This document shows, piece after piece, positions 1 to 7,722 of a stretch of DNA of 64,000 nt. This DNA comes from ZC4RG30 sp963726085 (lineage in GTDB: Bacteria > Pseudomonadota > Gammaproteobacteria > Steroidobacterales > Steroidobacteraceae), in the NCBI GenBank assembly GCA_963726085.1, contig CAVSAR010000001.1, positions 620,001 to 684,000 of the forward strand, given 5' to 3'. Both the position numbers and the translations under genes were made by a program. Positions within the stretch are counted from its first letter, which is position 1. Every line of letters begins with the position of its first letter. The notes beneath the pieces were generated by a model. The model worked only from the letters and a program-made list of their open reading frames with translations, did not search any database and had not been told where the DNA came from.

Positions 1-501
1 CTGGTGGGCGCTTCCGTGGCCTCGGAGACCACGGCCGCGGCCACCGGTGCAGTCGGGGTGGTGCGCCGCGATTCGATGGCGATGAAGCCGTTCTGTGGCT
101 ACAACTTCGGTGACTACTTCGCCCACTGGCTCAAGGTTGGCGCCAAGCTCAAGTCACCGCCGCGTATTTTCCACGTCAACTGGTTCCGCCAGGGCGCGGA
201 TGGCAAGTTCCTGTGGCCGGGCTTCGGTGACAACTTGCGCGTGCTGTCCTGGATGCTGGATCGCTGTGCCGGTCGCGTCGCGGCAAATGACACGGCGATT
301 GGCTTCCTGCCTCGCCCCGAGGATCTCAATGTACAGGGGCTGACAATCAAGCCGGAGGTGCTCCCGGAGCTGCTGAGCGTCAAGCCTGACCCCTGGCGCA
401 AGGAGATCAAGGACATCCGCCTGTACCTGGAAGAGTTTGGCCAGCGCACGCCCAAGGCCCTGTACGCAGAGCTGGACGAGGTCGAGAAGCGCCTGGGCTG
501 A
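1..501 (+). CDS. pckG: Phosphoenolpyruvate carboxykinase (GTP), C-terminal part
   Basis: This is the 3' end of a GTP-dependent PEP carboxykinase, which interconverts oxaloacetate and phosphoenolpyruvate in gluconeogenesis in the cytosol. The frame is open from the first base, so the gene starts before the window; about 166 C-terminal residues are visible. Family motifs are clear: FCGYNFGDYFAHWL and, further on, HVNWFR followed by GKFLWPGFGDN, which in this family lie near the nucleotide-binding part of the C-terminal lobe. It ends in a charged helix (LDEVEKRLG). The neighbouring cyclase gene is convergent and 29 bp away. Identification is firm; nothing can be said about its regulation. Confidence 0.95.
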   Translation: MVGASVASETTAAATGAVGVVRRDSMAMKPFCGYNFGDYFAHWLKVGAKLKSPPRIFHVNWFRQGADGKFLWPGFGDNLRVLSWMLDRCAGRVAANDTAIGFLPRPEDLNVQGLTIKPEVLPELLSVKPDPWRKEIKDIRLYLEEFGQRTPKALYAELDEVEKRLG

Positions 502-530
502 CCCGCCCAGGCTAAGTCCGGTCGGGCGAA

Positions 531-1436
531 CTAGGCCTCTTCGCAGACAAACCGGATGGTCTGCGGGGATCCGGGCTCGGGTACCCGGCCCAGCCCAATC
601 GTGCCGGAGCCCTTGAGCTGCATGCTGTCGCGGCGCACAAATGATTCCTCGCCGTTCTCGGCGTGCACGAACGTGCCGTTGGTGCTCTGGTCCACAAGCA
701 GGAACTTGTTGCGACTCACTTCGATGCGCGCATGGATGCGCGAGATCAGGTTGCCCCTGATGACCACTTCATTGTCTTCGGCGCGCCCGATGGCGATCTG
801 CGGCCGCTTCTCGTCCACCACGATCTCCCGATCCGACAGCAGCAGGCGCAGGCGCTGGGTCTTGCGATCGTAGCCGCCGGAGGTGGCAATGGACGGCAGC
901 ATGCTGGTGACGTCCTCGGTCTGCCACAGCACCTCGTAAAGCGTGACCTCGGCCCCCTGGCCCTTGAGCATTGCGATGTCGATCTGGCGTACCGAGGCGC
1001 GCCATTCCGGCGACAGCCTCTCCACCGTGGCCGCCGTGGTCATGATCTGGCCAGACTTGGCCTGGCTGGTCATGCGGTTGGCCGTGTGCACCGTTGCCCC
1101 GAACACGTCCCGGCTCTCCAGGACCACGGGACCGAAATGACAGCCGATGCGCACCGAGACCGGCTGGCCACCCACCAGCAGCGCCGGATGGGCGGAGATG
1201 CGGCGCTGGATCTGTGCGGCGGCATTGAGGGCCTGGTCGGCGGTGGGAAAGGTGGCCATCACCTCGTCGCCCATGGTCTTGATGACGGTACCCTGGTGCT
1301 GCTCGGTAGCGGCGCGCATCAGGTCGATGCACAGCGCCACGATCTCCCGCGCCCGCTGGTCACCCATGATCTCGTAGATATGGGTGGATCCGACGACGTC
1401 AGAGAACAGTACGGCCAGTTCGATGTCAGTGCCCAT
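531..1436 (-). CDS. Class III adenylate/guanylate cyclase with C-terminal FHA domain
   Basis: Soluble class III nucleotide cyclase fused to a phosphothreonine-binding FHA domain. Residues 1-170 form the cyclase domain: the first metal-binding Asp is D13 in LFSDVVGST and the second D57 in KTMGDEVMATF. Residues about 200-290 carry the FHA core (IGRAEDNEVV, then SRIHARIEV and STNGTF). There is no membrane segment, so it should be cytosolic, probably coupling cyclic-nucleotide synthesis to Ser/Thr phosphorylation; that coupling is inference. ATG at 1436 is preferred over an upstream TTG because a GGGTGG ribosome-binding sequence lies just before it. The substrate (ATP or GTP) cannot be settled by eye. 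It is convergent with pckG and upstream of nothing obviously related. Confidence 0.85.
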   Translation of the reverse strand: MGTDIELAVLFSDVVGSTHIYEIMGDQRAREIVALCIDLMRAATEQHQGTVIKTMGDEVMATFPTADQALNAAAQIQRRISAHPALLVGGQPVSVRIGCHFGPVVLESRDVFGATVHTANRMTSQAKSGQIMTTAATVERLSPEWRASVRQIDIAMLKGQGAEVTLYEVLWQTEDVTSMLPSIATSGGYDRKTQRLRLLLSDREIVVDEKRPQIAIGRAEDNEVVIRGNLISRIHARIEVSRNKFLLVDQSTNGTFVHAENGEESFVRRDSMQLKGSGTIGLGRVPEPGSPQTIRFVCEEA

Positions 1437-1498
1437 GCCACCCAAAAGTGTGAACTACTTCACATTATTGAAGCATGAGTGCATGGAAAACAAGACAC

Positions 1499-2593
1499 TT
1501 ACGCCGGACTTTCAATGTCCATTGAAGCTTTGCGTACCAACTCCCGGGCGCGACTGAAGAGTTCGTCCACAGGCAGGCCACGCTGCGCCCCTTGCGAGAG
1601 CAGTTGGCGCAATTCCTTCGCACCGGGCCGGCCGCTGAGCAGGCCGAGCATGTGGCGGGTGATGGCGCTGAGACGGGTTCCCGCGATCACTTCAGCATTG
1701 GCGTAGGAGCCCATGGCTTCCAGGATCTGGCCGGTATCGGGGCGCGAATATCCATCCATGGGGAACAGTGCTTGCTGCAGATCCGCCATCAGCCACGGTC
1801 GATGATAAGCCTCGCGTCCAATCATCACCCCGTCGCACCACCGCAGCGCTTGCAGCATCGGTGGCACCTCACGCATGCCGCCGTTCAGAATAACTGGGGT
1901 CGCAGGCACGACGGAGCGCAGGCGCTGCACGATGTCATAGCGCAGCGGGGGAACCGTGCGGTTGTCATGTGGCGATAAGCCTCCCAGTACCGCTTTGCGC
2001 GCATGGATGATGACTGCGACCGACCCCGCCGCAACAATCTGTTGCGTGAAACTGGCGAGGTGCTCGAAGTCCAGCTCATCAAAGCGCACCATGGCAGCGC
2101 TGGCATCCAGCGCCAGATCCCCATGGCGGTTCACGACGCCAATGCGCATCTTCACGGTTACCGGGATCGACACCGCCGCACACATGGCGTTGACGCAGTC
2201 GGCAACAACCTCCGGCGTTTCCATCAGGCAGGCGCCGAAGGCGCCGGAGCTGACCCGATCGCTGGGACAACCGCAGTTGAGGTTGATCTCCCGATAGCCG
2301 GCCTCCTCCCCGGCGCGCGCGGCGATTGCAAGGGCCCCTGGATTGGAACCCCCAAGTTGCAGGGCCACCGGCTGCTCCGCAGCGGAGAACCGCAGCAATC
2401 GCGCGCGATCCCCCCGAATTATCGCCGCCGCAGTAATCATCTCTGTGTATAGCAGCGCACGCGGCGAGAACTGGCGCAGGAAGAACCGGCAGTGACGGTC
2501 CGTCCAGTCCATCATGGGCGCGACCGAGATCCGGCGATCGACTTTATCGCTGCGTTTCTCGACGGAAATCCCTATTTTCGTAGCGTTTTCCAC
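1499..2593 (-). CDS. dusA: tRNA-dihydrouridine(20/20a) synthase DusA
   Basis: FMN-dependent enzyme that reduces uridine to dihydrouridine in the D-loop of tRNA. The 364 residues fit DusA. Visible features are the N-terminal VAPMMDWTD active-site motif, LQLGGSNP, and NLNCGCPSDRV with the catalytic Cys used for protonation. The 5' end is not the ancestral one: an integrative element entered at codons around MMDWTD and supplied a new N-terminus (MENATKIGISVEK...), while the displaced native 5' end survives at 5964-6062. Transcription now presumably starts inside the element's left end (2594-2705). The reading frame is intact, so the enzyme should work. Confidence 0.95.
   Translation of the reverse strand: MENATKIGISVEKRSDKVDRRISVAPMMDWTDRHCRFFLRQFSPRALLYTEMITAAAIIRGDRARLLRFSAAEQPVALQLGGSNPGALAIAARAGEEAGYREINLNCGCPSDRVSSGAFGACLMETPEVVADCVNAMCAAVSIPVTVKMRIGVVNRHGDLALDASAAMVRFDELDFEHLASFTQQIVAAGSVAVIIHARKAVLGGLSPHDNRTVPPLRYDIVQRLRSVVPATPVILNGGMREVPPMLQALRWCDGVMIGREAYHRPWLMADLQQALFPMDGYSRPDTGQILEAMGSYANAEVIAGTRLSAITRHMLGLLSGRPGAKELRQLLSQGAQRGLPVDELFSRARELVRKASMDIESPA
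2498..2515. repeat. Left attachment core (attL) inside dusA
   Basis: Eighteen bases, identical to 5973-5990, encoding the MMDWTD region of DusA on the reverse strand. Similarity to the distal copy drops to protein-level conservation immediately beyond it, as expected for the crossover segment of a site-specific recombinase. Confidence 0.85.
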
Positions 2594-2644
2594 TTGTGAC
2601 GTTTCTGCGTGATTCCTGCGGATTCCGGGGAGTTTATCGTTTGT

Positions 2645-2665
2645 CGGGGAGACGTAAAGGAGACA
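2645..2665 (+). repeat. Subterminal 21-bp direct repeat, left copy
   Basis: Perfect 21-bp match to 5901-5921. It contains the hexamer GGAGAC twice, in the order GGGGAGAC then AAGGAGAC. A related inverted copy (CATGTCTCCCCG, 2683-2694) follows 18 bp later. The position between the crossover core and the integrase start suggests arm-type recombinase or excisionase binding sites; this is inference. Confidence 0.75.
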
Positions 2666-2705
2666 TGATGCCTTTCAACCTTCATGTCTCCCCGAAACTT
2701 AAGTC

Positions 2706-3524
2706 ATGCCAACGATTAAAATACGCAAACAGGCCGACGGCGCCACGCGCTACACAGCCATAGTCCGGCAGCGTCGCCAAGGGACAATCCTGCACCGGGA
2801 AAGCCGGACGTTTACCCATCACTCCGCAGCCCTGAGCTGGGCCAGGCACCGCGAAATCGCGCTCGAAGATCCAGCGGAGCTGGCTCGCCTGCGGGTCAGC
2901 ACCCCGACCCTCGCAGAGTTGATTCGTTGGTACATCGACACCTTCGAGACCATCTCGCATTGGCAGCGCAGCAAACAGACTCATCTGGAATTCCTGGAGC
3001 GGCACCCGCTCGGCAAGACCATTGCGCATACCCTCACGTCCGCCGACCTGATACGGCATGTGCAATCACGGCGCGCGGACGGGGCTGGGCCCGCGACTGT
3101 GATCAACGATTTGATCTGGATCGGTGTCGTTCTAAGGACTGCCAAGAGCGTCCGGGAGCTTCCAGTAAAGCCCGAAATCGTGCAGCAGGCGCGCACTGCC
3201 TGCGGCGAGATGCGCCTGATTGGCAAACCCAGGAGGCGCACGCGGCGGCCGACCGCTGAGGAACTCGTACGGCTGCGCGAGCACTTCAAAAGGCGCGATC
3301 GGCGCGCGCAGATCCCCATGCAGGCCGTCATGGATTTCGCCATCGCCTCGGCACGGCGAGAGTCAGAGATTTGCCGACTCGAATGGCGCGACAACGACAA
3401 GGCCACACGAACCGGCATGGTCAGGGACGCCAAGCACCCGACGGGCAAGGAAGGGAATCATCGGCGGTTCAAATACACGCCCGAGGCCTGGGCGGCTGAA
3501 AGCCTATCCTGCGTTTCGCGGTAA
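2706..3524 (+). pseudogene. Tyrosine recombinase (dusA-type integrase), C-terminally truncated
   Basis: N-terminal and central parts of a phage-type tyrosine integrase. An SAM-like core-binding domain spans about residues 60-160. The catalytic domain begins with the first active-site Arg (ASARRESEICRLEW, about residue 220) and keeps the beta-hairpin Lys region (DAKHPTGKEGNHRRFKYT). After about residue 262 the family sequence stops: the second-half motifs HxxR, H/W and the nucleophilic Tyr are absent, and the frame ends in an unrelated short tail. About 80 residues are missing, replaced from position 3500 by a different coding remnant in another frame. This fits a deletion rather than one sequencing error. 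Recombination activity is therefore not expected. Confidence 0.85.
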
Positions 3525-3760
3525 ATTCAGGCGATACCCCACCGACGACGCCGGCGAATGGTCAGAGCTTCGATTACCAAGGCGACCCAGGAAAGTGGCT
3601 GCTGGAAGTTGAAGACAAATTCGGGAATTCGCCCGTCTGGGACGACCAGTTCGACACGGACCAGCTGGCGCTTGATGAGGTCATGAGAACCATAGCCGAC
3701 GAAGGCATTGGTTCGTTGGTCGGAGCACCGGCAGACGGTGACCCCTCACATTGCTCATAG
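3500..3760 (+). pseudogene. Unrecognised 3'-terminal coding remnant fused behind the integrase
   Basis: An open frame without an obvious start runs from just after a TGA at 3497 to a TAG at 3758-3760, about 86 residues. It is strongly acidic (GDPGKWLLEVEDKFGN, then VWDDQFDTDQLALDEVM) and reads like the ordered C-terminus of a small soluble protein, not like integrase. I do not recognise the family. It seems to be what remains of a gene whose 5' part, together with the integrase 3' part, was deleted. No function is proposed. Confidence 0.5.
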
Positions 3761-3838
3761 TCGACATATGTGTCGAGTTCTCGCAATGTGGAATCCGTAG
3801 GGATCGAACATCGGGTCATCAAAATCCAACGTCAGTAC

Positions 3839-3874
3839 TTGCACAAAACTTCAATATCACTTAAGTTTTGTGCA
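3839..3874 (+). promoter_or_regulatory. AbiE promoter/operator: 12-bp inverted repeat over the start codon
   Basis: A perfect inverted repeat has arms TGCACAAAACTT (3840-3851) and AAGTTTTGTGCA (3863-3874), separated by 11 bp. It overlaps a plausible promoter: -35 TTGCAC (3839-3844), 17-bp spacer, -10 TAAGTT (3862-3867). The abiEi ATG follows at 3874, so the transcript could be leaderless, and no ribosome-binding sequence is visible. AbiEi antitoxins are known to bind inverted repeats and repress their own promoter, which fits this placement. Confidence 0.7.
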
Positions 3875-4458
3875 TGACCCCAGATACCCCTACCCAGCCC
3901 GCCTGGCAAGCGCTCTATGATGTCGCGGCGTCCCAGGAAGGGCTCTTCACGACGCGCCAGGCGGCCGCGGCCGGCTATTCCGATCCCCTGCTGGTACACC
4001 ACCAGAAGGCCGGCCGCATTGTGCGGATACGCCGTGGCATCTATCGCCTCGTCCACTTTCCGACCGGCGAACACGAGGATCTGGTAACCGCGTGGCTGTG
4101 GGCCGAATCCGCAGCGGTACTCTCGCACCAGACAGCGCTCTCGCTGCACGGCCTTTCGGATTCACTGCCGGCGCAGATCCATCTCTCGCTGCCATCAGCT
4201 TGGCGGCAGCGACGACGGCGCGTGCCGAAAGGTCTCGTCCTGCACTACGCCGACGTAACGAACAAGGAACGGACTTGGGCTGGGTCAGTGCCTGTGACCA
4301 CTATCCGCCGAACGCTGGATGACTGCGCCCACTCCGGTCTCACGCCAGACCTGCTCCGCCAGGCTGCGCGTCAGGCACTCACCCGAGGCCTCCTCACGAA
4401 ATCAGATCTGACGGAAGTTGAGAAGGCTCTCAAACCATACGGAGGCATCAAAGGATGA
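3874..4458 (+). CDS. AbiEi-family antitoxin / transcriptional regulator
   Basis: Antitoxin of a type IV toxin-antitoxin (abortive infection) pair: it represses the operon and counteracts the nucleotidyltransferase toxin without binding it directly, as established for AbiE systems. The 194 residues start with a winged-helix region (about residues 10-60: EGLFTTRQAAAAGYS, then RGIYRLVHFP) followed by the C-terminal antitoxin region with LSHQTALSLHGLSD and RTLDDCAHSGL. ATG at 3874 is chosen over a TTG two codons upstream because the operator arm ends exactly there. It overlaps the toxin gene by 4 bp (ATGA), giving coupled translation. No defect is visible. Confidence 0.88.
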   Translation: MTPDTPTQPAWQALYDVAASQEGLFTTRQAAAAGYSDPLLVHHQKAGRIVRIRRGIYRLVHFPTGEHEDLVTAWLWAESAAVLSHQTALSLHGLSDSLPAQIHLSLPSAWRQRRRRVPKGLVLHYADVTNKERTWAGSVPVTTIRRTLDDCAHSGLTPDLLRQAARQALTRGLLTKSDLTEVEKALKPYGGIKG

Positions 4459-5348
4459 ACGTACGGTCCTACTCGTCTCCTTCAGCGTTCAAGCAGGCAC
4501 TGGAGCAACGGTTCAAGGCTGCATCGAAAGACGGTGTCGACTTCGCGCGCCGACGGCAGCTGCTGGTATTTGACCGCTTCCTGGCACGAGCTTGCGCAGT
4601 CCTCGGAGATTCCGTACTGCTGAAAGGCGGGCTCGTCCTTGAACTGCGACTGGAGCGTGCCCGGACCACCAAGGATGTTGATCTGCGTGTAACAGGCTCA
4701 CCGGGCAAACTGCTTGCGACTCTCCAGCATGCGGGGCAGCAGGATCTCGGCGACTTCATGACCTTTGAAGTGATTCCCGATGCCGAACACCCGACCATCG
4801 AGAACGACGGCATGCCGTACGACGGTCTGCGATTTCGCGCCGAGTGTCGACTCGCCGGGAAGCTCTACGGGCAGCGCTTCGGCGTCGATGTCGGATTTGG
4901 CGACCCGATCTTTGGAGAGCCCGACATTGTTACGGCGGATGACGTACTCGACTTCGCCGGCATTGCGCCCCCGGTCCTGCAGCTCTATCCGATCGAAACC
5001 CACATCGCGGAAAAGCTGCATGCCTACACGATGCCTCGTGCCCGCACGAACACTCGCGTCAAAGACCTTCCAGACATCGCACTGCTTGCCGGCATCCGCT
5101 CACTGGAGGCAGGACGTCTGCGCGCGGCATTTGAACAAACCTTCATGCATAGGGCCACACATCCGCTGCCGCAGGCTCTGCCAGATCCGCCAACAAGCTG
5201 GGCTATTCCGTACCAGCTGATGGCCCGCGAGAACGAACTTGCGTGGCCGACACTTGAGCAGCTCACCCCAGTTGTCGCAACGTTCCTGAATCCTGTTCTG
5301 GCCGACGGCACCGGCGTCTGGCATCCATCCGAATGGAACTGGGATTGA
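4455..5348 (+). CDS. AbiEii/AbiGii-type nucleotidyltransferase toxin
   Basis: Predicted toxin of the AbiE pair, a DNA polymerase beta-like nucleotidyltransferase. Members of this family transfer nucleotides, in studied cases to tRNA 3' ends, blocking translation and phage growth. In the 297-residue protein the family signature is clear: KGG at 57-59, then RTTKDVDLR with Asp 74 and Asp 76 as the metal-binding pair. A later conserved block, EKLHAYT with downstream KDLPDIALL, matches AbiEii motifs III/IV. The gene overlaps abiEi by 4 bp and precedes an exonuclease gene by 4 bp, so the three appear to form one transcript. The substrate here is unknown. Confidence 0.88.
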   Translation: MNVRSYSSPSAFKQALEQRFKAASKDGVDFARRRQLLVFDRFLARACAVLGDSVLLKGGLVLELRLERARTTKDVDLRVTGSPGKLLATLQHAGQQDLGDFMTFEVIPDAEHPTIENDGMPYDGLRFRAECRLAGKLYGQRFGVDVGFGDPIFGEPDIVTADDVLDFAGIAPPVLQLYPIETHIAEKLHAYTMPRARTNTRVKDLPDIALLAGIRSLEAGRLRAAFEQTFMHRATHPLPQALPDPPTSWAIPYQLMARENELAWPTLEQLTPVVATFLNPVLADGTGVWHPSEWNWD

Positions 5349-5352
5349 GTGT

Positions 5353-5913
5353 ATGCAAGAAATTTACATCAGTACGGACATTGAAGCTGACGGCCCAATT
5401 CCCGGCCCGCATTCCATGCTCAGTATTGGCGCAGCGGCATACACCGCAGACAAAGTGCTTGTTTCGACTTTCTCGGCAAATCTGGAAACGCTGCCTGGCG
5501 CCCAGCCGCATCCGAAGACGGCTGAATGGTGGGCGAAGCAGCCAGAGGCCTGGGCAGCCTGTCGCAAAGATCTGGAGCTTCCCGAGCGCGCGATGACGCG
5601 CTACGCCACCTGGATCAAATCGCTCGGAGGCAAGCCCGTCTTCGTGGCTTACCCGGCAGGCTTCGATTTCATGTTCGTCTATTGGTACTTGATGAAGTTC
5701 CTGGGAGAGAGCCCCTTCAGCCACTCCGCGCTCGATATCAAGTCATTTGCGATGGCAATGCTCAAGACGAACTACCGGGAAAGCACCAAGCGAAACATGC
5801 CAAAGCGGTGGTTCGACGACTTGCCGCATACGCACATCGCATTGAGCGATGCGACTGAGCAGGGCGCCCTCTTCTGCAACATGCTCAAGGAAAACCGCGC
5901 CGGGGAGACGTAA
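5353..5913 (+). CDS. DEDDh-type 3'-5' exonuclease/exoribonuclease
   Basis: A 186-residue single-domain nuclease of the RNase T / DnaQ superfamily. The acidic residues can be placed: D9 and E11 in STDIEADG, D105 in AGFDFMF, and H161 with D166 in HIALSDA. This is the DEDDh arrangement that binds two metal ions for 3'-5' exonucleolysis. It lies 4 bp after the AbiEii toxin stop and its own stop codon falls inside the element's 21-bp repeat, so it is the last gene of the cassette. A small RNase acting with an RNA-targeting nucleotidyltransferase toxin is an appealing but untested idea; it could simply be an independent cargo gene. Confidence 0.82.
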   Translation: MQEIYISTDIEADGPIPGPHSMLSIGAAAYTADKVLVSTFSANLETLPGAQPHPKTAEWWAKQPEAWAACRKDLELPERAMTRYATWIKSLGGKPVFVAYPAGFDFMFVYWYLMKFLGESPFSHSALDIKSFAMAMLKTNYRESTKRNMPKRWFDDLPHTHIALSDATEQGALFCNMLKENRAGET

Positions 5914-5921
5914 AGGAGACA
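5901..5921 (+). repeat. Subterminal 21-bp direct repeat, right copy
   Basis: Identical to 2645-2665. It contains the last codons and the TAA stop of the exonuclease gene (frame GET-stop), so cargo coding sequence and the probable recombinase arm site overlap. Confidence 0.75.
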
Positions 5922-5963
5922 AGCCCTTTCCGGAGAAGCCAACCTATTGATGCAACGAACGAT

Positions 5964-6062
5964 TTACTTATCGTCCGTCCAGTCCATCATCGGGGCAACG
6001 CAGATCCGTCGATCCAGAATTCCCTCGGTTTTAGTGTGCAAAACGCCTGTTTCATTTGGCAT
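5964..6062 (-). pseudogene. Original dusA 5' end, cut off by the element
   Basis: Reverse-strand reading from ATG at 6062 gives a 32-residue stub: MPNETGVLHTKTEGILD, then RRICVAPMMDWTD, then two element-derived codons and TAA. RRICVAPMMDWTD aligns with RRISVAPMMDWTD of the intact gene. It retains a start codon, so it may still be transcribed and translated from the native dusA promoter upstream of 6062. It is the clearest proof that the element entered dusA. Confidence 0.88.
5973..5990. repeat. Right attachment core (attR)
   Basis: Second copy of the 18-bp crossover repeat, inside the stranded 5' fragment of the original dusA. Flanking bases differ from the left copy at once (G versus C), which marks the core edge. 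Confidence 0.85.
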
Positions 6063-6717
6063 TTCCGCACCGCGCGTTTCTGTATGAAATTGGGGCATCA
6101 GGGCGAGTTCTTTAGCTATGGGGTCTCAATTGGGTGCCAAGAATAGCGTGCCACGTCCCCGAACCCAGCATGGCACCGCTGTAGACTTAAACCCGGCACG
6201 TTGCCGCGTTTGAGACCTTCTCTAGGTAGCAGCCGAATAGGTAGGCTCGCCTTCAGCCCCCGGGAGCGCCAGCTTGCGCGCCTTGGGCTGGAGGCAGACT
6301 CCAATGTAACTACGGCACTCCACCGTAGTTAACGGGGCAGCGTTTACCGCAGCGGCGGCGATGTGCTGGCTCGGGGATCAGAACATCGGTTCTGAGTTCA
6401 TCGCACCTGGAGGGCTATTCCCAGAGCTTTAAGAGGCAGACTGCGCGGCAAGTATCCAAAGCGGAGACGCCCCGGGGATGCCAGAGCGGTTGGCGTCGTC
6501 ATCGAACGATGCCGGCAGCTCTACAAGCGTCCGCCTCCTTGCTCACCGAGCCATCGAACGCCAGCCAAGGATCGACAGGACTGGATCAACCGTGACGTCA
6601 TTGATCAAAGGGTTTGCCCGCCCGGGCAGCTACACGATGCAAGCGCAGGTCAAAAGTTCGGAACAGTAAGAAGACTGTGGTTTCCACGCATGGCCAAGCC
6701 CCGCCAAGACGACGTGG
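6063..6717. other. Noncoding stretch upstream of native dusA start
   Basis: No open frame here resembles a known protein, and no tRNA, rRNA or insertion sequence was recognised. The first bases should contain the original dusA promoter and leader (reverse strand). The rest has irregular composition and only short chance frames. Confidence 0.5.
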
Positions 6718-6978
6718 CTAACCTCCGCCGTTAGATGCCCCGGCCCACCTTAACGCCATGGCAAGGCCGGTGCGCTCGTGGGGGCTGATGCTCCAGAACT
6801 CATCGCATGTCGCGCAGTACCCTTCCACCGGGTAGTTGCCGTTGAGCAGCCTGACCAAGGCGCCGTGTGTATACCACTGTGCTTGATTGTGCTTGCACTT
6901 TGGACACCTCGACAGGATGGGGACGCGAGTCGGGGTCCCGCGAATCTGTCGGGCTTGGGTAGAGTTCATGTTCAGCAC
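6718..6978 (-). CDS. Small zinc-ribbon protein of unknown function
   Basis: An 86-residue protein with two CxxC pairs, RCPKCKHNQ at the start and GYCATCDEFW about 35 residues later, forming a probable zinc ribbon. GTG at 6978 is preferred because GGAGG stands 7 bases upstream; the frame is open further 5' but has no better signal. Short cytosolic zinc-ribbon proteins like this are common and mostly uncharacterised; binding to nucleic acid or a protein partner is possible but not shown. It stands alone among noncoding DNA, without operon partners. Confidence 0.6.
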   Translation of the reverse strand: MLNMNSTQARQIRGTPTRVPILSRCPKCKHNQAQWYTHGALVRLLNGNYPVEGYCATCDEFWSISPHERTGLAMALRWAGASNGGG

Positions 6979-7722
6979 GTTCTCACCTCCATGTGCACGG
7001 GCACCGACCGCGCAGCCCCGGACCCAACCGTGCGGCCCGCGCGAACCCGGAACCGCCGTCTCCGGCTGTAGTCCCTCAGCGTTCCTATCAAGCATCCTTG
7101 GGAGCCCGTTCAAGATGCCTTGCGGCACGAGCTCGAGGCCGCCCCAGCTTGGTACACGCACCACCTACGCCGTCGCCGACTATCAGAAGCATGCATACCT
7201 TGGTCCTGACCTCCCGCGCTCGACCACGGGCCCCGAACTGATTCATAGTGCTGTGGCCGTAGTCCTAAGACTTACTGGTTGCAGCGTCCTTGCGCAGTAG
7301 ATTCCGATTCGGACAGGACGGCCGCAGCACAATTCCTTGTACGCGCCGGACGCAGGAACATAAATAAGGCAATGTGACTAGGTAGTTCTTCGCAACTCCT
7401 GTCGAAGTGAACTTACCACCGCCCATTTGTTGATGAATCGGCTGGGCCCGGACGATTCCACAGCCCCGATTCCGGATCCCTCGGTTGGGGATTTCCAATC
7501 CTACGTCGCGCAGTAATGTTTTCACCTTACTGCGGCAGCTTGCGGTCTCGAACGCGCTGAATCTCGCTACGAACCGTGGCACCAAGTAACATGCGCGGTG
7601 AGCTGCCAGCGATCAGAAATCGAAGGGTGGATGAGGAGATCATGGGCCACGCGCGACATCCAGCGCCAATGCCGCGCAAATTTCTAGGGGCGACAGTACG
7701 CTTTGAAAGTTATTCCACGCAC
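6979..7722. other. Long intergenic region before the receiver gene
   Basis: About 740 bp without a supportable gene. Chance frames on both strands have no recognisable domains. An upstream start for the following receiver gene is possible at 7642, where GAGGAG precedes an ATG. Confidence 0.4.

Larger units (their letters stand above)
2498..5990. mobile_element. dusA-targeting integrative element carrying an AbiE/exonuclease cassette
   Basis: A roughly 3.5-kb insertion whose edges are an 18-bp perfect direct repeat (2498-2515 and 5973-5990) lying inside dusA coding sequence. It holds a tyrosine-type integrase next to dusA, a coding remnant, an AbiEi-AbiEii toxin-antitoxin pair and a DEDDh exonuclease. 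The structure matches the known use of the dusA 5' end as an integration site by dusA-associated integrases: the element rebuilds the gene start and leaves the old start at the far side. Subterminal 21-bp repeats lie just inside both ends. Because the integrase lacks its C-terminal catalytic residues, the element is probably immobile now. Confidence 0.85.

Noticed and set aside
6470..6560. tRNA-like GCCAGAGCGGTTGGC stretch
   Set aside because: It resembles the D-arm of a Leu/Ser tRNA, but no matching acceptor stem, T-loop or 3' end can be folded around it.
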